The notes: generated by a model not told the origin, from the letters alone. A stretch of DNA of 10,546 bases from Bacillota bacterium (GCA_012735455.1 JAAYHG010000319.1:1-10546), one strand, 5' to 3'. Counted from the first letter of the stretch, positions 1 to 7,707 are shown. Made by a program: numbers and translations.

Positions 1-766
1 CAATGTTCTCGGTAACCAGGAGGTGGCCGATGTGCTCAGTTATACTCACTACCGCCACAGGAGCAATCAGTAGGATCGCAGGTAGAGAGAAGCTGGGGGT
101 CTCAAACGGAGGTAACGCAAACCAATTGGCCTCCAGTACCGGAGTCAAGTCGACCAAACCCTGGGTGAAAGCAAAGACATAACCGGCAATGATAGCCACG
201 AGAATCGGAATTACGCTCAGAATACCCTTAAAGTACATAGAACCTATCACAGCTACAGCTAGAGTAAACAGGGACGTCCATACGTTAGGGGAAGCCAGCA
301 GGTTAATGGTTTCGCCATCTTTAGGAATGAGTCCCGCCATATCCACAGCAGTGCCTGCCAGAGCTAACCCGATAACGATAACAACAGATCCCACCACCAC
401 TGGCGGCAACAGTCGATCCAACCAACGAGTCCCGATTTTCTTGATAATGCCGGCAACAACCACATACACCAGTCCGGCCACAAAGCAACCGCCCAACGCG
501 GCCGATACCCCGTAGTACTTTGTTGCCACTTGAATAGGAACGATAAAAGCGAAGGAGGAACCAAGATATGCTGGAATCTTACCCTGCGTACACAGGATAT
601 ACGTAAAGGTACCCAACCCACTACCCAAAAGAGCCAAAGAAGGATTAAGACCGGTAAGAATCGGAACCAGGATAGTAGCGCCAAACATTGCAAACAGGTG
701 CTGCAGGCTGAGGGGTAGAGTTGTTGCCAGCGGTAGCCTTTCCTCCACATCAATGATGCGCCGCAT
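1..766 (-). CDS. uraA: Uracil permease, NCS2 family (3' end beyond window)
   Basis: Integral membrane uracil:proton symporter of the nucleobase-cation symporter 2 family, partial at its C-terminus because the gene runs off the left edge (about 255 codons visible). I translated it by hand: it opens MRRIIDVEERLPLATT and has family hallmarks, namely QHLFAMFGATILVP near residue 23, the SSFAFI segment near 70, a PPVVVGSVVIVIGLALAG helix and, close to the edge, ITEHIGH. In the E. coli UraA family the Glu and His of that last motif contact the uracil site; the second conserved Glu lies outside the window. Start is ATG with GGGAGG seven bases upstream. It follows pyrR and is preceded by a PyrR-type attenuator, which fits uracil uptake controlled by pyrimidine supply (the gene is called pyrP in Bacillus). 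A xanthine/guanine NCS2 paralogue is less likely given this context. Confidence 0.95.
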   Translation of the reverse strand, partial: MRRIIDVEERLPLATTLPLSLQHLFAMFGATILVPILTGLNPSLALLGSGLGTFTYILCTQGKIPAYLGSSFAFIVPIQVATKYYGVSAALGGCFVAGLVYVVVAGIIKKIGTRWLDRLLPPVVVGSVVIVIGLALAGTAVDMAGLIPKDGETINLLASPNVWTSLFTLAVAVIGSMYFKGILSVIPILVAIIAGYVFAFTQGLVDLTPVLEANWFALPPFETPSFSLPAILLIAPVAVVSITEHIGHLLVTENI

Positions 767-793
767 GTAAAATCCTCCCTTATTGTTCTTTAT

Positions 794-829
794 AAAAAAC
801 CCCCTTGCCGGCCGCAGCCAGTAAGGAGG
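794..829 (-). terminator. Intrinsic terminator of the pyrR-uraA attenuator
   Basis: Read on the minus strand, CCTCCTT pairs with AAGGGGG (one G-U). An A/C mismatch separates it from an inner stem CTGGC/GCCGG with loop TGCG, and six T residues follow. It lies between pyrR and the uracil permease. An 8-base upstream segment (minus-strand GTAAGGAG, 845-852) can pair with the terminator's 5' half (821-828) to form an antiterminator. Confidence 0.88.
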
Positions 830-844
830 TTAGGATCTTAGCCT

Positions 845-879
845 CTCCTTACCAGCCTCACAGGGCCGACTTAAAGGAG
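845..879 (-). promoter_or_regulatory. PyrR-binding anti-antiterminator hairpin, second pyr attenuator
   Basis: The minus-strand RNA folds as a lower stem CTCCTT/AAGGAG, a 5'-side TAA bulge, an upper stem GTCGGCC/GGCTGGT containing G-U pairs, and a hexaloop CTGTGA. The core CCCTGTGAGGCT matches the known PyrR binding loop. When PyrR with UMP/UTP binds, this hairpin is held and the antiterminator (pairing 845-852 with 821-828) cannot form, so the terminator at 794-829 stops transcription before the uracil permease. Mechanism is from established PyrR knowledge; the structure was found here by inspection. Confidence 0.88.
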
Positions 880-884
880 CTCTG

Positions 885-1476
<592 letters not shown>

Positions 1477-1490
1477 GCCACGCTCCGGTT

Positions 1491-1522
1491 CCTTTCTAGC
1501 CTCACAGGACTAGTCTTAAAGG
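1491..1522 (-). promoter_or_regulatory. PyrR-binding anti-antiterminator hairpin in the pyrR leader
   Basis: The minus-strand RNA has a lower stem CCTTT/AAAGG, a 5'-side purine bulge AAGA with nothing opposite, an upper stem CTAGTC/GGCTAG and a hexaloop CTGTGA. This matches the architecture known for PyrR binding loops, and the loop is identical to that of the second attenuator at 845-879 while the stems differ in sequence. It should make pyrR expression fall when UMP/UTP is plentiful. Confidence 0.9.
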
Positions 1523-1544
1523 CTATCTTGTTTGGAACAAGTCT

Positions 1545-1550
1545 ATCATA
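1545..1550 (-). promoter_or_regulatory. Possible -10 element of a pyrR promoter
   Basis: TATGAT on the minus strand lies 23 bases upstream of the PyrR hairpin, a sensible place for a leader start. I see no good -35 hexamer at 16-18 bases, and TTGCGT is only 12 bases away. No terminator separates rluD from this region, so pyrR may instead be read through from the lspA-rluD unit. Weak call. Confidence 0.3.
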
Positions 1551-1576
1551 AAGTGATCAGCCACGCAAGGGTTTTT

Positions 1577-2530
1577 TTATACGTGCTGGAACTTTTTGTT
1601 GCAGTCAGCTCGGATTTGCTCTAACGTCTCAGTCAAGTCAGAGGGCAGGTCGCTCTGAAAGTTGAGTCCCTCCCCGGTTATTGGGTGAAGGAAACTAAGC
1701 CGTGCGGCGTGCAAGAACTGCCGCTTTAGCTTCAGGGTCTCGCGAAGTCTGCCGTACACCTGGTCCCCCACCACCGGGTGGCCGATAAAAGCCAGGTGCA
1801 CGCGGATTTGGTGTGTACGGCCGGTCTCAAGAGTCACCTCCAGATAGGTGTAGTCGTGAAAGCGCTCTAGTACCCTGATGTGAGTGCGGGCAGACCGCCC
1901 TCCGGGAACCACTGCCATTTTCTTGCGGTGGTGGTGGTGTCGGCCGATGGGAGCATCCACAGTGGCAACCTCTCCCTTAATAGACCCATGAGCCAGACAC
2001 AAGTAAACGCGCTGCACTTCACGCGCTTTCATGGCTCGCACCAGCTGCTGATAGGCAGCAGCACTCTTGGCCACCACTAGGAGCCCCGAAGTATCCTTAT
2101 CCAAACGGTGCACAATACCCGACCTTAACAGAGGGCCGATTCTTGCCAGTTCTGAACCGCAGTGGGCCAGGAGGGCGTTTACCAGGGTTCCTTCTCGGTG
2201 GCCTGGGGCAGGGTGAACCACCAGCCCAGCGGGTTTGTCAACCACAAGTAGGTGTTCGTCCTCATAAACGACGTTCAAGGGCATCTCTTGCGGCCGGACC
2301 TCCAATGGTTCCGGTGGCGGAATACTTACTGTAACCTGGTCCTGGGCAGCCAGCTTGAGGCTGGCTTTTGCACCTTGGTCGTTCACGAACACTAGGCCCT
2401 GAGCTATGAGGCGTTGGGCCTGGGCGCGACTGAGATCGAGTTCGGGCCTAGCGGCTAAGAAAACGTCCAGTCTGGCACCTGCGTCTTCTGAGGACACCAC
2501 GATCAGTGACTTCTTCCCTCTTTCGCTCAC
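1577..2530 (-). CDS. rluD: RluD-type 23S rRNA pseudouridine synthase
   Basis: A 317-residue RluA-family pseudouridine synthase that isomerises uridines in large-subunit rRNA. An N-terminal S4 RNA-binding domain spans about residues 18-65. The catalytic motif HRLDKDTSGLLVVAK starts at residue 141, with the catalytic Asp at 144, and TGRTHQIRVHLAFIGHPVVGD follows in the C-terminal half. Start is GTG, overlapping the lspA stop by four bases (GTGA), with GGAGGGG about eight bases upstream, so translation is probably coupled to lspA. This is the ylyB position of the Bacillus locus, next to pyrR. The exact target site (RluD versus RluB/C-type numbering) cannot be told from sequence alone. A run of four His (198-201) is unusual where relatives normally have one His plus mixed residues. 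Confidence 0.93.
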   Translation of the reverse strand: MSERGKKSLIVVSSEDAGARLDVFLAARPELDLSRAQAQRLIAQGLVFVNDQGAKASLKLAAQDQVTVSIPPPEPLEVRPQEMPLNVVYEDEHLLVVDKPAGLVVHPAPGHREGTLVNALLAHCGSELARIGPLLRSGIVHRLDKDTSGLLVVAKSAAAYQQLVRAMKAREVQRVYLCLAHGSIKGEVATVDAPIGRHHHHRKKMAVVPGGRSARTHIRVLERFHDYTYLEVTLETGRTHQIRVHLAFIGHPVVGDQVYGRLRETLKLKRQFLHAARLSFLHPITGEGLNFQSDLPSDLTETLEQIRADCNKKFQHV

Positions 2531-2970
2531 GCAGAACGCCCCTCCGAACGCAGTAGATAAATAAACAACAGCCCTACGCCCACCACAATGGCGGAATCGG
2601 CAATATTAAATACCGGCCATACCCTAAAGTCGAAGAAATCCACCACATAGCCGTAGCGCAACCGGTCCATCAGGTTACCCAAGGCACCACCTAGCTCTAA
2701 GGCTAACGCAAAACGCACCATCCCCATGCCGGGCCCTAAACGGCGCGCAAAAACAATGATAGCCGCTACCACCAGCACCGTAACAGCCACAAAGAAGCCT
2801 GTCTGATACTTGAGGATGCCAAAGGCAGCTCCAGGATTTTGCACGTAGGTAAGGTGAAATACCCCTGGCCAAATAGGTATCGTCTCTCCCGGCAGAAGGT
2901 AACGCTGTACAGCCAGTTTACACAGTTGATCTAACAAAAACACCAAACTTGCTCCTGCAAAGATATACAA
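2527..2970 (-). CDS. lspA: LspA: lipoprotein signal peptidase (signal peptidase II)
   Basis: A 147-residue membrane aspartyl protease that removes signal peptides from prolipoproteins after lipidation. Hydrophobic segments lie at about 1-20, 56-76, 84-100 and 118-140. Conserved features are LDQLCK near 13, YVQNPGAAFG near 42-51, GGALGNLMDR near 94-103, VVDFF with catalytic Asp 111, and FNIADSAI with catalytic Asp 125. The start is TTG: GGGAGG at 2978-2983 lies seven bases upstream, and the nearby ATG inside that spacer region is out of frame. It follows the yteA-like gene by 38 bases and overlaps rluD by four. Confidence 0.95.
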   Translation of the reverse strand: MYIFAGASLVFLLDQLCKLAVQRYLLPGETIPIWPGVFHLTYVQNPGAAFGILKYQTGFFVAVTVLVVAAIIVFARRLGPGMGMVRFALALELGGALGNLMDRLRYGYVVDFFDFRVWPVFNIADSAIVVGVGLLFIYLLRSEGRSA

Positions 2971-2977
2971 AACCCAT

Positions 2978-2983
2978 CCTCCC
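2978..2983 (-). promoter_or_regulatory. Ribosome binding site that fixes the TTG start of lspA
   Basis: GGGAGG on the minus strand, with exactly seven bases to the TTG at 2970. No in-frame ATG gives as good a spacing. Confidence 0.8.
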
Positions 2984-3008
2984 TCGCTTTCTCCTCTCCC
3001 TGTGACTT

Positions 3009-3680
3009 CTAGCTATAGCGGCGAAGACGGTCCGGACTTGGTCGATCCCAGCCAAACAATTCCTCCTTGTCTTCTATCACTACTTCTTCCACATCCTCCA
3101 CCGCACCGCGCTGCTCATCGGAGTTAACATAAGTGTCATTGTAAGAGTCCACACCACCAACATCTTGCGGCCCGCTGGAGGTGCCATAACGGGCCACGGC
3201 CTGCCAGGCAGCTTCTCCATCAAAGCCCACATAATCGGTGTTGTCCAGAAAGGACCGTCCGAAAGGTTCCTCAAGCATCTCCTCCTCTAAAGGACGACGG
3301 TCACCCGGCGCACGTTCTCGAGATTCGTCTTTCTCCTTGCAGCTGCGACAGAGGGTGGTGTAAGGCAGCACCTCGAGCCGGGCCCTGTCAATCTCTCCGC
3401 CGCACACCTCGCAACGCCCATAGATGCCCTCATCCAGACGGCGCAGAGCCTCCTCTACCTTGGCCAGCAGCACCTGGGTGTTATCCAGGAGCCCCAAGTC
3501 TTTGGCGCGTTCATAAGTCTCATCTCCAATGTCGGCAGGGTGGTTATCGTAAACAGACAACTCACCGATGGAACCTGCCAAGGATTCGTCCAAGCCATGC
3601 TTTCTTATGCGTTCGGCCTGGTCTAGAAGTCGCTTCTTCTCTCGTTCCAGTCGCGCACGTAAATGCCGGGTATTCCCCAT
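3009..3680 (-). CDS. yteA: YteA-like TraR/DksA-type zinc-finger protein
   Basis: A 223-residue hydrophilic protein. A helical N-terminal part (1-85, Arg/Glu-rich, likely coiled coil) contains ELSVYDNHPADIGDETYERAKD (40-61), characteristic of the YteA family in spore formers. A C4 zinc finger of DksA/TraR type has Cys 90, 93, 111 and 114. The C-terminal ~105 residues are acidic and poorly structured. DksA proteins bind in the RNA polymerase secondary channel, but the YteA role is not established; a sporulation link is family knowledge, not visible here. Start is ATG with GGGGAGG seven bases upstream. It begins one base after the stop of the DUF5665-like gene, so the two are very likely co-translated. 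Confidence 0.88.
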   Translation of the reverse strand: MGNTRHLRARLEREKKRLLDQAERIRKHGLDESLAGSIGELSVYDNHPADIGDETYERAKDLGLLDNTQVLLAKVEEALRRLDEGIYGRCEVCGGEIDRARLEVLPYTTLCRSCKEKDESRERAPGDRRPLEEEMLEEPFGRSFLDNTDYVGFDGEAAWQAVARYGTSSGPQDVGGVDSYNDTYVNSDEQRGAVEDVEEVVIEDKEELFGWDRPSPDRLRRYS

Positions 3681-3681
3681 T

Positions 3682-3993
3682 CTAAGTCCTCCCCAACTGT
3701 GTGTTTACGATGTCCACAATTTGGGCGATGAAGATGCCAATGACGGGAAGACTCACCATCTGGCGCAGAACATAGATTACGAAGGCACCAACCAGAGTAA
3801 AACCAATAGCTGTTCCCAGGCCCCGAGCTACCCCTGCCAACAAGTTCAGATAGAGCAGGCGGCGCGTATCTTGCTGCATAGCCACATACTCGGCAATGCG
3901 CGCCTGATCCAAGGAACGAGCCAGGCTGTCCAGTCTCTCTTCCAATTCGTTTCGGAGGCCTTCTGCACCTTGTTTTACCGTCAAAGCCTTCAT
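3682..3993 (-). CDS. DUF5665-like small membrane protein
   Basis: A conserved protein of 103 residues with no known function. Residues 1-45 are hydrophilic and helical (LEERLDSLARSLDQARIAEY). The segment QQDTRRLLYLNLLAGVARGLGTAIGFTLVGAFVIYVL follows, with one or two membrane segments at about 46-77, then a shorter hydrophobic stretch LPVIGIFIAQIVDIVNTQL (82-100). The pattern RRLLYLNLLAGVARGLG matches my memory of DUF5665. Start is ATG; AAAGGTGG and GGAAGGAG precede it. It is the first gene after the ileS terminator and lies one base from the yteA-like gene, which suggests a shared task. I cannot assign a function. Confidence 0.8.
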   Translation of the reverse strand: MKALTVKQGAEGLRNELEERLDSLARSLDQARIAEYVAMQQDTRRLLYLNLLAGVARGLGTAIGFTLVGAFVIYVLRQMVSLPVIGIFIAQIVDIVNTQLGRT

Positions 3994-4080
3994 CTCCTTC
4001 CACCTTTAGAATGCCCGTTGGAGACGAAGCTTATGGTTGTATCGCATGATTTCGCTACCTCATAGTTTTTTCCCTGTAAG

Positions 4081-4104
4081 AAAGAGCGGGGGGCCCCGCT
4101 CTTT
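4081..4104 (-). terminator. Strong GC-rich terminator after ileS (palindromic)
   Basis: Inverted repeat AAAGAGCGGGG / CCCCGCTCTTT, 11-bp arms with only two central bases (a real loop must open a few pairs), starting 24 bases past the ileS stop. On the minus strand it is followed by CTTAC, a weak U-tract beyond the TTT of the stem. On the plus strand TTCTCT follows, so it could also stop antisense transcription. It separates ileS from the DUF5665-yteA-lspA-rluD group. Confidence 0.8.
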
Positions 4105-4128
4105 TCTCTCCTCTCTAATTTCCTGCTT

Positions 4129-6927
4129 TCACTGCGCCATTGTTTCAGCCAGTACCGTTTGGCAACGCGGGCACACCCCATCCTCTACGCCTTCATGGTA
4201 CATCCAGCAGCGCTCGCACTTCTCTCCGGCTGCCAATGAGACGAGACAACCTGCCCCAGCAAATCCCTCTAGTTCCTTTGTCTCAGATCCAGCCCCATCC
4301 TCAGGCCCGTGGAGATTGACCTGAGAGACGATAAAGAGGGTGGGTAAGAACTCTTCGTACTTCTTAAGCAGGGTATAAGTCTCGCTCAGCTGCTGCGGGA
4401 ACCAAAGGTCCACACAAGCCCGGAGCGAGGTACCAATGAGTCCCTCCTGCCGTGCTGCTTCCAGCGCCTTGGCCACCCCGGCCCGGACAGCCAGCAGCTG
4501 TTCCCAGCGTGACTCAAGTTCCACATCCAAATACTCGCTCTTTACCTCAGGCCAGGCTGTGAGCTGCACACTTTTTTCCTTAGTCCCATCGTCCGGCACG
4601 TACTCCCAGATTTCTTCTGCTGTAAAGGTAAGAACAGGAGCCATAAGTCGCACCAATGTGGTGAGCACCTCGTAGAGAACCGTCTGCGCAGCCCTGCGCT
4701 CGCGAGCAGTGGGGGTACTGCAGTATAATCGGTCCTTAATGACGTCCAGGTAAAAGGCACTCATGTCAATAGCACAGAAATTGTGTAGAGCATGGTAGAG
4801 ATGGTGATACTCGTAATTCTCGTAAGCAGCTGTCACCTTTTCTGTCAGACGTGCTAAAGCCAGCAGGGCCCAACGATCAAGTTCTTCCAGCTCGCTGTAA
4901 GGTATGGTGTCTTTGGCAGGGTCAAAGTCGGCTAGATTACCTAACAAGAAGCGGGCCGTGTTGCGGATCTTACGATAGACCTCGGCCAACTGGAGCAGAA
5001 TCTCCCTGGAGACCCGAATGTCAGCCTTGAAGTCCGAGGAGGCAACCCAGAGTCTCAGCACATCGGCGCCGAACTCCTCGATGATCTCCTGCGGATAAAT
5101 GACGTTACCGATGGACTTGGACATCTTCCGCCCTTCGCCGTCCACCACGTAACCGTGAGTCAGCACCGCACGGTACGGAGCTCTACCGCGAACAGCCACT
5201 GCCGTGAGGAGCGAGGACTGGAACCAACCACGGTGCTGGTCGCTACCTTCCAAGTAAAGGTCGCTGGGCCACTCCAGTCCAGGGGTTGTATCAAGAACCG
5301 CAATGTGGCTGGAACCAGAATCAAACCAGACATCCATAGTGTCCGTTTCCTTACGGAAGGAAGAATGGCCACACTTGGCACACTTAGTCCCCGGCGGCAG
5401 GATTTCTTCCGCCGTGTGAGTAAACCACCCATTGGAACCCTCGCGCCTGAAGAGGTCACGCACCGCCGTAATACTCTCAGCAGTAATCAGTTCCTGGCCG
5501 CAGCTTTCACAGTAAAAGATGGGAATTGGTACACCCCACAGCCGCTGGCGCGAGATACACCAGTCAGAACGATCCCGCACCATGGCACTGATGCGCTCTT
5601 CACCCCAGGCAGGAATCCATTTTACTTCCTGAATAGCCTTGATGGTATCATCCCGAAAAGCATCTACCGAAGCGAACCACTGTTCAGTAGCCAGAAAGAG
5701 TACCGGACTCTTGCAGCGCCAGCAGTGGGGATACTGGTGGCTAATGGTTCCGAAGGCCAAAAGGGCCCCTCGCTCTCTCAGCTCGCTAACAATGGGTTCT
5801 GTAGCCTCCTGCACCGGGATACCAGCAAACTGGCCGGCCTCGGCGGTAAAGACACCTTTACCGTTAACAGGATTCAAAATCGGTAATCTATACTTTTGAC
5901 CGATCTCAAAGTCCTCCAAACCATGGCCGGGAGCAGTGTGCACGCAACCAGTACCCGCATCCAAGGTGACATGTTCACCCAAGATAATGAGGGAAGGACG
6001 CTCCGCAAAGGGGTGCCAGCACTCAATGCCTTCCAGTTCCTCGCCGCGGAACATACCCGGGATGCGGTCCACCGGTCGTCCAGCCACAGCCATAACACTC
6101 TCAATAAGTTCCTGGGCCAGCACGTAATACTCTCCCTGGGACTCCACCAGTGCGTACTCAAAACGCGGATTCAGACAGATTGCCAAGTTTGCCGGTAAGG
6201 TCCAAGTGGTGGTGGTCCAAATGAGAAAGTAGATCTTCTCCTTGGGCGCCAGGGCTGTGAGTTTCCCGGCGGGATCATCCTTAAGCTGGAATTTGACATA
6301 TAGGGAATCAGAGGGGGCCTCCTGATACTCCACCTCAGCCTCGGCCAGAGCCGTCTCACAGGTGGTGCACCAATAGACCGGCTTCAAGCCTTTGTAGATG
6401 AAGCCTTTTTGAGCCATGGCACCAAAAACCTCTATTTGTTTAGCCTCGTATTCGGGCTTGAGTGTTAAGTAAGGGTTTTCCCAGTCACCCCGCACACCCA
6501 AACGCCTGAACTCCTCGCGCTGTTCTCCCACAAACTTCAGGGCATACTCGGCACACTTCTGCCTCAGCTCAGCCGCCGACATTTTGGAGCGGTCCAGCCC
6601 TAAGTTCTTGATAGCAGCGTGCTCAATAGGAAGGCCGTGGGTATCCCAACCCGGAACATAGGGAGTATCAAACCCACGCATAAACTTGTACTTGTTGACA
6701 ATGTCCTTTAGCACCTTGTTGAGAGCTGTACCCAGGTGAATGTGTCCGTTGGCATAGGGCGGCCCGTCGTGGAGAATAAACTTTGGCCTGCCCTGACCTT
6801 TTCCACGCACTAATCCATTGATGTCCATCTCATCCCAGCGGGCCAGTATGGCTGGCTCACGCTGGGGCAGGTTTGCCCTCATGGGAAACTTGGTCTTGGG
6901 AAGGTTAAGGGTCTTAGAGTAGTCCAT
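4129..6927 (-). CDS. ileS: IleS: isoleucyl-tRNA synthetase
   Basis: A 932-residue class I synthetase that charges tRNA-Ile. Visible features: PPYANGHIHLG (56-66, HIGH motif); the editing domain with TTTTWTLPAN (238-247) and GTGCVHTAPGHGLEDF (325-340); DWCISRQRLWGVPIP (455-469); MDVWFDSGSSH (531-541); KMSKS at 601-605; an anticodon-binding helical domain; and a C-terminal zinc finger with Cys 904, 907, 919 and 922. Length and the C-terminal C4 finger fit the common bacterial type. Three other CxxC pairs at 402/405, 473/476 and 516/519, plus C187/C190, suggest extra zinc sites. Start is the ATG before DYSKTLNLP with GGAGGTG upstream. An earlier in-frame ATG would run through the T-box terminator and is rejected. 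Control is by the T-box leader just upstream. Confidence 0.98.
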   Translation of the reverse strand: MDYSKTLNLPKTKFPMRANLPQREPAILARWDEMDINGLVRGKGQGRPKFILHDGPPYANGHIHLGTALNKVLKDIVNKYKFMRGFDTPYVPGWDTHGLPIEHAAIKNLGLDRSKMSAAELRQKCAEYALKFVGEQREEFRRLGVRGDWENPYLTLKPEYEAKQIEVFGAMAQKGFIYKGLKPVYWCTTCETALAEAEVEYQEAPSDSLYVKFQLKDDPAGKLTALAPKEKIYFLIWTTTTWTLPANLAICLNPRFEYALVESQGEYYVLAQELIESVMAVAGRPVDRIPGMFRGEELEGIECWHPFAERPSLIILGEHVTLDAGTGCVHTAPGHGLEDFEIGQKYRLPILNPVNGKGVFTAEAGQFAGIPVQEATEPIVSELRERGALLAFGTISHQYPHCWRCKSPVLFLATEQWFASVDAFRDDTIKAIQEVKWIPAWGEERISAMVRDRSDWCISRQRLWGVPIPIFYCESCGQELITAESITAVRDLFRREGSNGWFTHTAEEILPPGTKCAKCGHSSFRKETDTMDVWFDSGSSHIAVLDTTPGLEWPSDLYLEGSDQHRGWFQSSLLTAVAVRGRAPYRAVLTHGYVVDGEGRKMSKSIGNVIYPQEIIEEFGADVLRLWVASSDFKADIRVSREILLQLAEVYRKIRNTARFLLGNLADFDPAKDTIPYSELEELDRWALLALARLTEKVTAAYENYEYHHLYHALHNFCAIDMSAFYLDVIKDRLYCSTPTARERRAAQTVLYEVLTTLVRLMAPVLTFTAEEIWEYVPDDGTKEKSVQLTAWPEVKSEYLDVELESRWEQLLAVRAGVAKALEAARQEGLIGTSLRACVDLWFPQQLSETYTLLKKYEEFLPTLFIVSQVNLHGPEDGAGSETKELEGFAGAGCLVSLAAGEKCERCWMYHEGVEDGVCPRCQTVLAETMAQ

Positions 6928-6952
6928 AATAACACCTCCATAGCTTACCAAA

Positions 6953-6980
6953 TAAAAAATCTCGCCCCCTGAGGGACGAG
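6953..6980 (-). terminator. T-box attenuator terminator before ileS
   Basis: On the minus strand an 8-bp stem CTCGTCCC/GGGGCGAG (one U-G pair) closes loop TCAG and is followed by ATTTTTTATT. It lies 26 bases before the ileS start. It forms when tRNA-Ile is charged. Confidence 0.9.
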
Positions 6981-7199
6981 AGTATCTCCCGTGGTACCAC
7001 CCATCTGAGCGCATAAAGGCACCCACTCAAACCGATAACGGCGGGTAACCGGGGTCATCCTACTTACCTTCTTGCCAGGTTTCGGGGCCCAACTCGCGGG
7101 TGATCTTCAGCCTGCTTCGTCGTACCGGCTCACACCTACCCCGGCTCTCTGTCCGCCGCCGCAAGCTTACTGTCCCGATCATCGTCTGTTATACAGTTA
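6953..7199 (-). ncRNA. Isoleucine T-box leader (tRNA-sensing attenuator)
   Basis: A cis-acting leader RNA that senses uncharged tRNA-Ile. Landmarks on the minus strand are: CGATGATCGGGACAGTAAG at the base of Stem I (about 7185-7167); AGAGAGCC followed by GGTAGGTGTGAGCC in the distal Stem I (about 7150-7127); the specifier loop GAAGATCAC with Ile codon ATC at 7102-7104; and the T-box sequence TGGGTGGTACCACGG at 6989-7003. The TGGT bulge is complementary to the ACCA end expected of tRNA-Ile (discriminator A). A terminator follows at 6953-6980. The leader starts a few bases after a good promoter. The mechanism is that of known T-box leaders. Confidence 0.95.
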
Positions 7200-7204
7200 G
7201 CGTT

Positions 7205-7233
7205 ATTATACCGCCCCATTTGCTGCAAGTCAA
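7205..7233 (-). promoter_or_regulatory. Sigma-A-type promoter of the ileS T-box transcript
   Basis: On the minus strand, TTGACT (7228-7233), a 17-base spacer, and TATAAT (7205-7210). Only one mismatch from consensus, and placed so that transcription starts near 7198, just before Stem I of the T-box. The -35 hexamer contains the TGA stop of the preceding Gate-domain gene. Confidence 0.9.
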
Positions 7234-7697
7234 TCCACGTCACCTGTCCCAGTCAGCTCCTGGGACTTTAACACCCTGGCCATGCCCCAGGTAACCAAGA
7301 CCGTCGGCACTAAACGCACCAACAGCACTGCCAGCGCTGGAATTCCAAGGGCGGCGAATATGGCTGTGTCCTCTATAATTGCATGGTTCAGGCCAAGAAA
7401 GATCCAAAGCAGCGTTAGCTCTCGCTCGGTCCAGCCTTTCTCCTTCACCGCACCCAAGAGTATTCCCGCACTGTATGTAAGGCCAATGATGATTCCCGCC
7501 GCTAGCGGCAGCGCTGCCCGTTCCGGCAGCTCTAGACGTCTCAGAAGTCCGGCCACTTTCCTTGTCGCCCAATCGAGCCAGCCCAGTTCTTTGGCAATCT
7601 CAATGAGGATAAGGAGAGGGAAGAGTATTAATGCTATCTTGCCCAAGGCAAGAAAGCTAGCTGACAGGCCTTGGACCAACGTCTTCCAAAGCAGCAC
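7230..7697 (-). CDS. Small nucleoside-recognition (Gate-domain) membrane protein, second of a pair
   Basis: A 155-residue hydrophobic protein, partner of the gene just upstream. Membrane segments lie at about 15-35, 62-82, 95-118 and 118-142. The motifs GLTYSAGILLGAVKEKG (72-88) and GLNHAIIEDTAIFAALG (102-118) are of the kind found in Gate-domain proteins related to SpmA/SpmB. Start is GTG with GGAGG six bases upstream, and the stop of the upstream partner lies against this ribosome site (TAGGAGG), so the two are probably translationally coupled. What it transports or gates is unknown; nucleoside recognition is only a domain name. Its stop codon sits inside the -35 box of the ileS promoter. 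Confidence 0.8.
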   Translation of the reverse strand: MLLWKTLVQGLSASFLALGKIALILFPLLILIEIAKELGWLDWATRKVAGLLRRLELPERAALPLAAGIIIGLTYSAGILLGAVKEKGWTERELTLLWIFLGLNHAIIEDTAIFAALGIPALAVLLVRLVPTVLVTWGMARVLKSQELTGTGDVD

Positions 7698-7707
7698 AGC
7701 TCTCCTC

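Noticed and set aside
364..753. Minus-strand frame of 129 codons rich in Trp and Cys near the left edge
   Set aside because: It is out of frame with the uracil permease, which is open from 766 to the edge and has clear NCS2 motifs.
4081..4104. Near-perfect palindrome considered as an operator or mobile-element end
   Set aside because: Its place just after the ileS stop, its GC-rich stem and flanking T runs are explained by a terminator; no direct repeats or transposase nearby.
5155..5886. Long plus-strand reading frame (243 codons) inside ileS
   Set aside because: It is antisense to the highly conserved IleRS catalytic region, has no recognisable domain and no ribosome site; a by-product of codon bias.
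6928..7026. In-frame upstream ATG adding 33 residues to IleRS
   Set aside because: The extension runs through the T-box sequence and terminator, lacks a ribosome site and is not part of the family.
7100..7294. Small plus-strand frame in the ileS leader
   Set aside because: It covers the T-box Stem I and promoter on the opposite strand and has no ribosome site or family resemblance.
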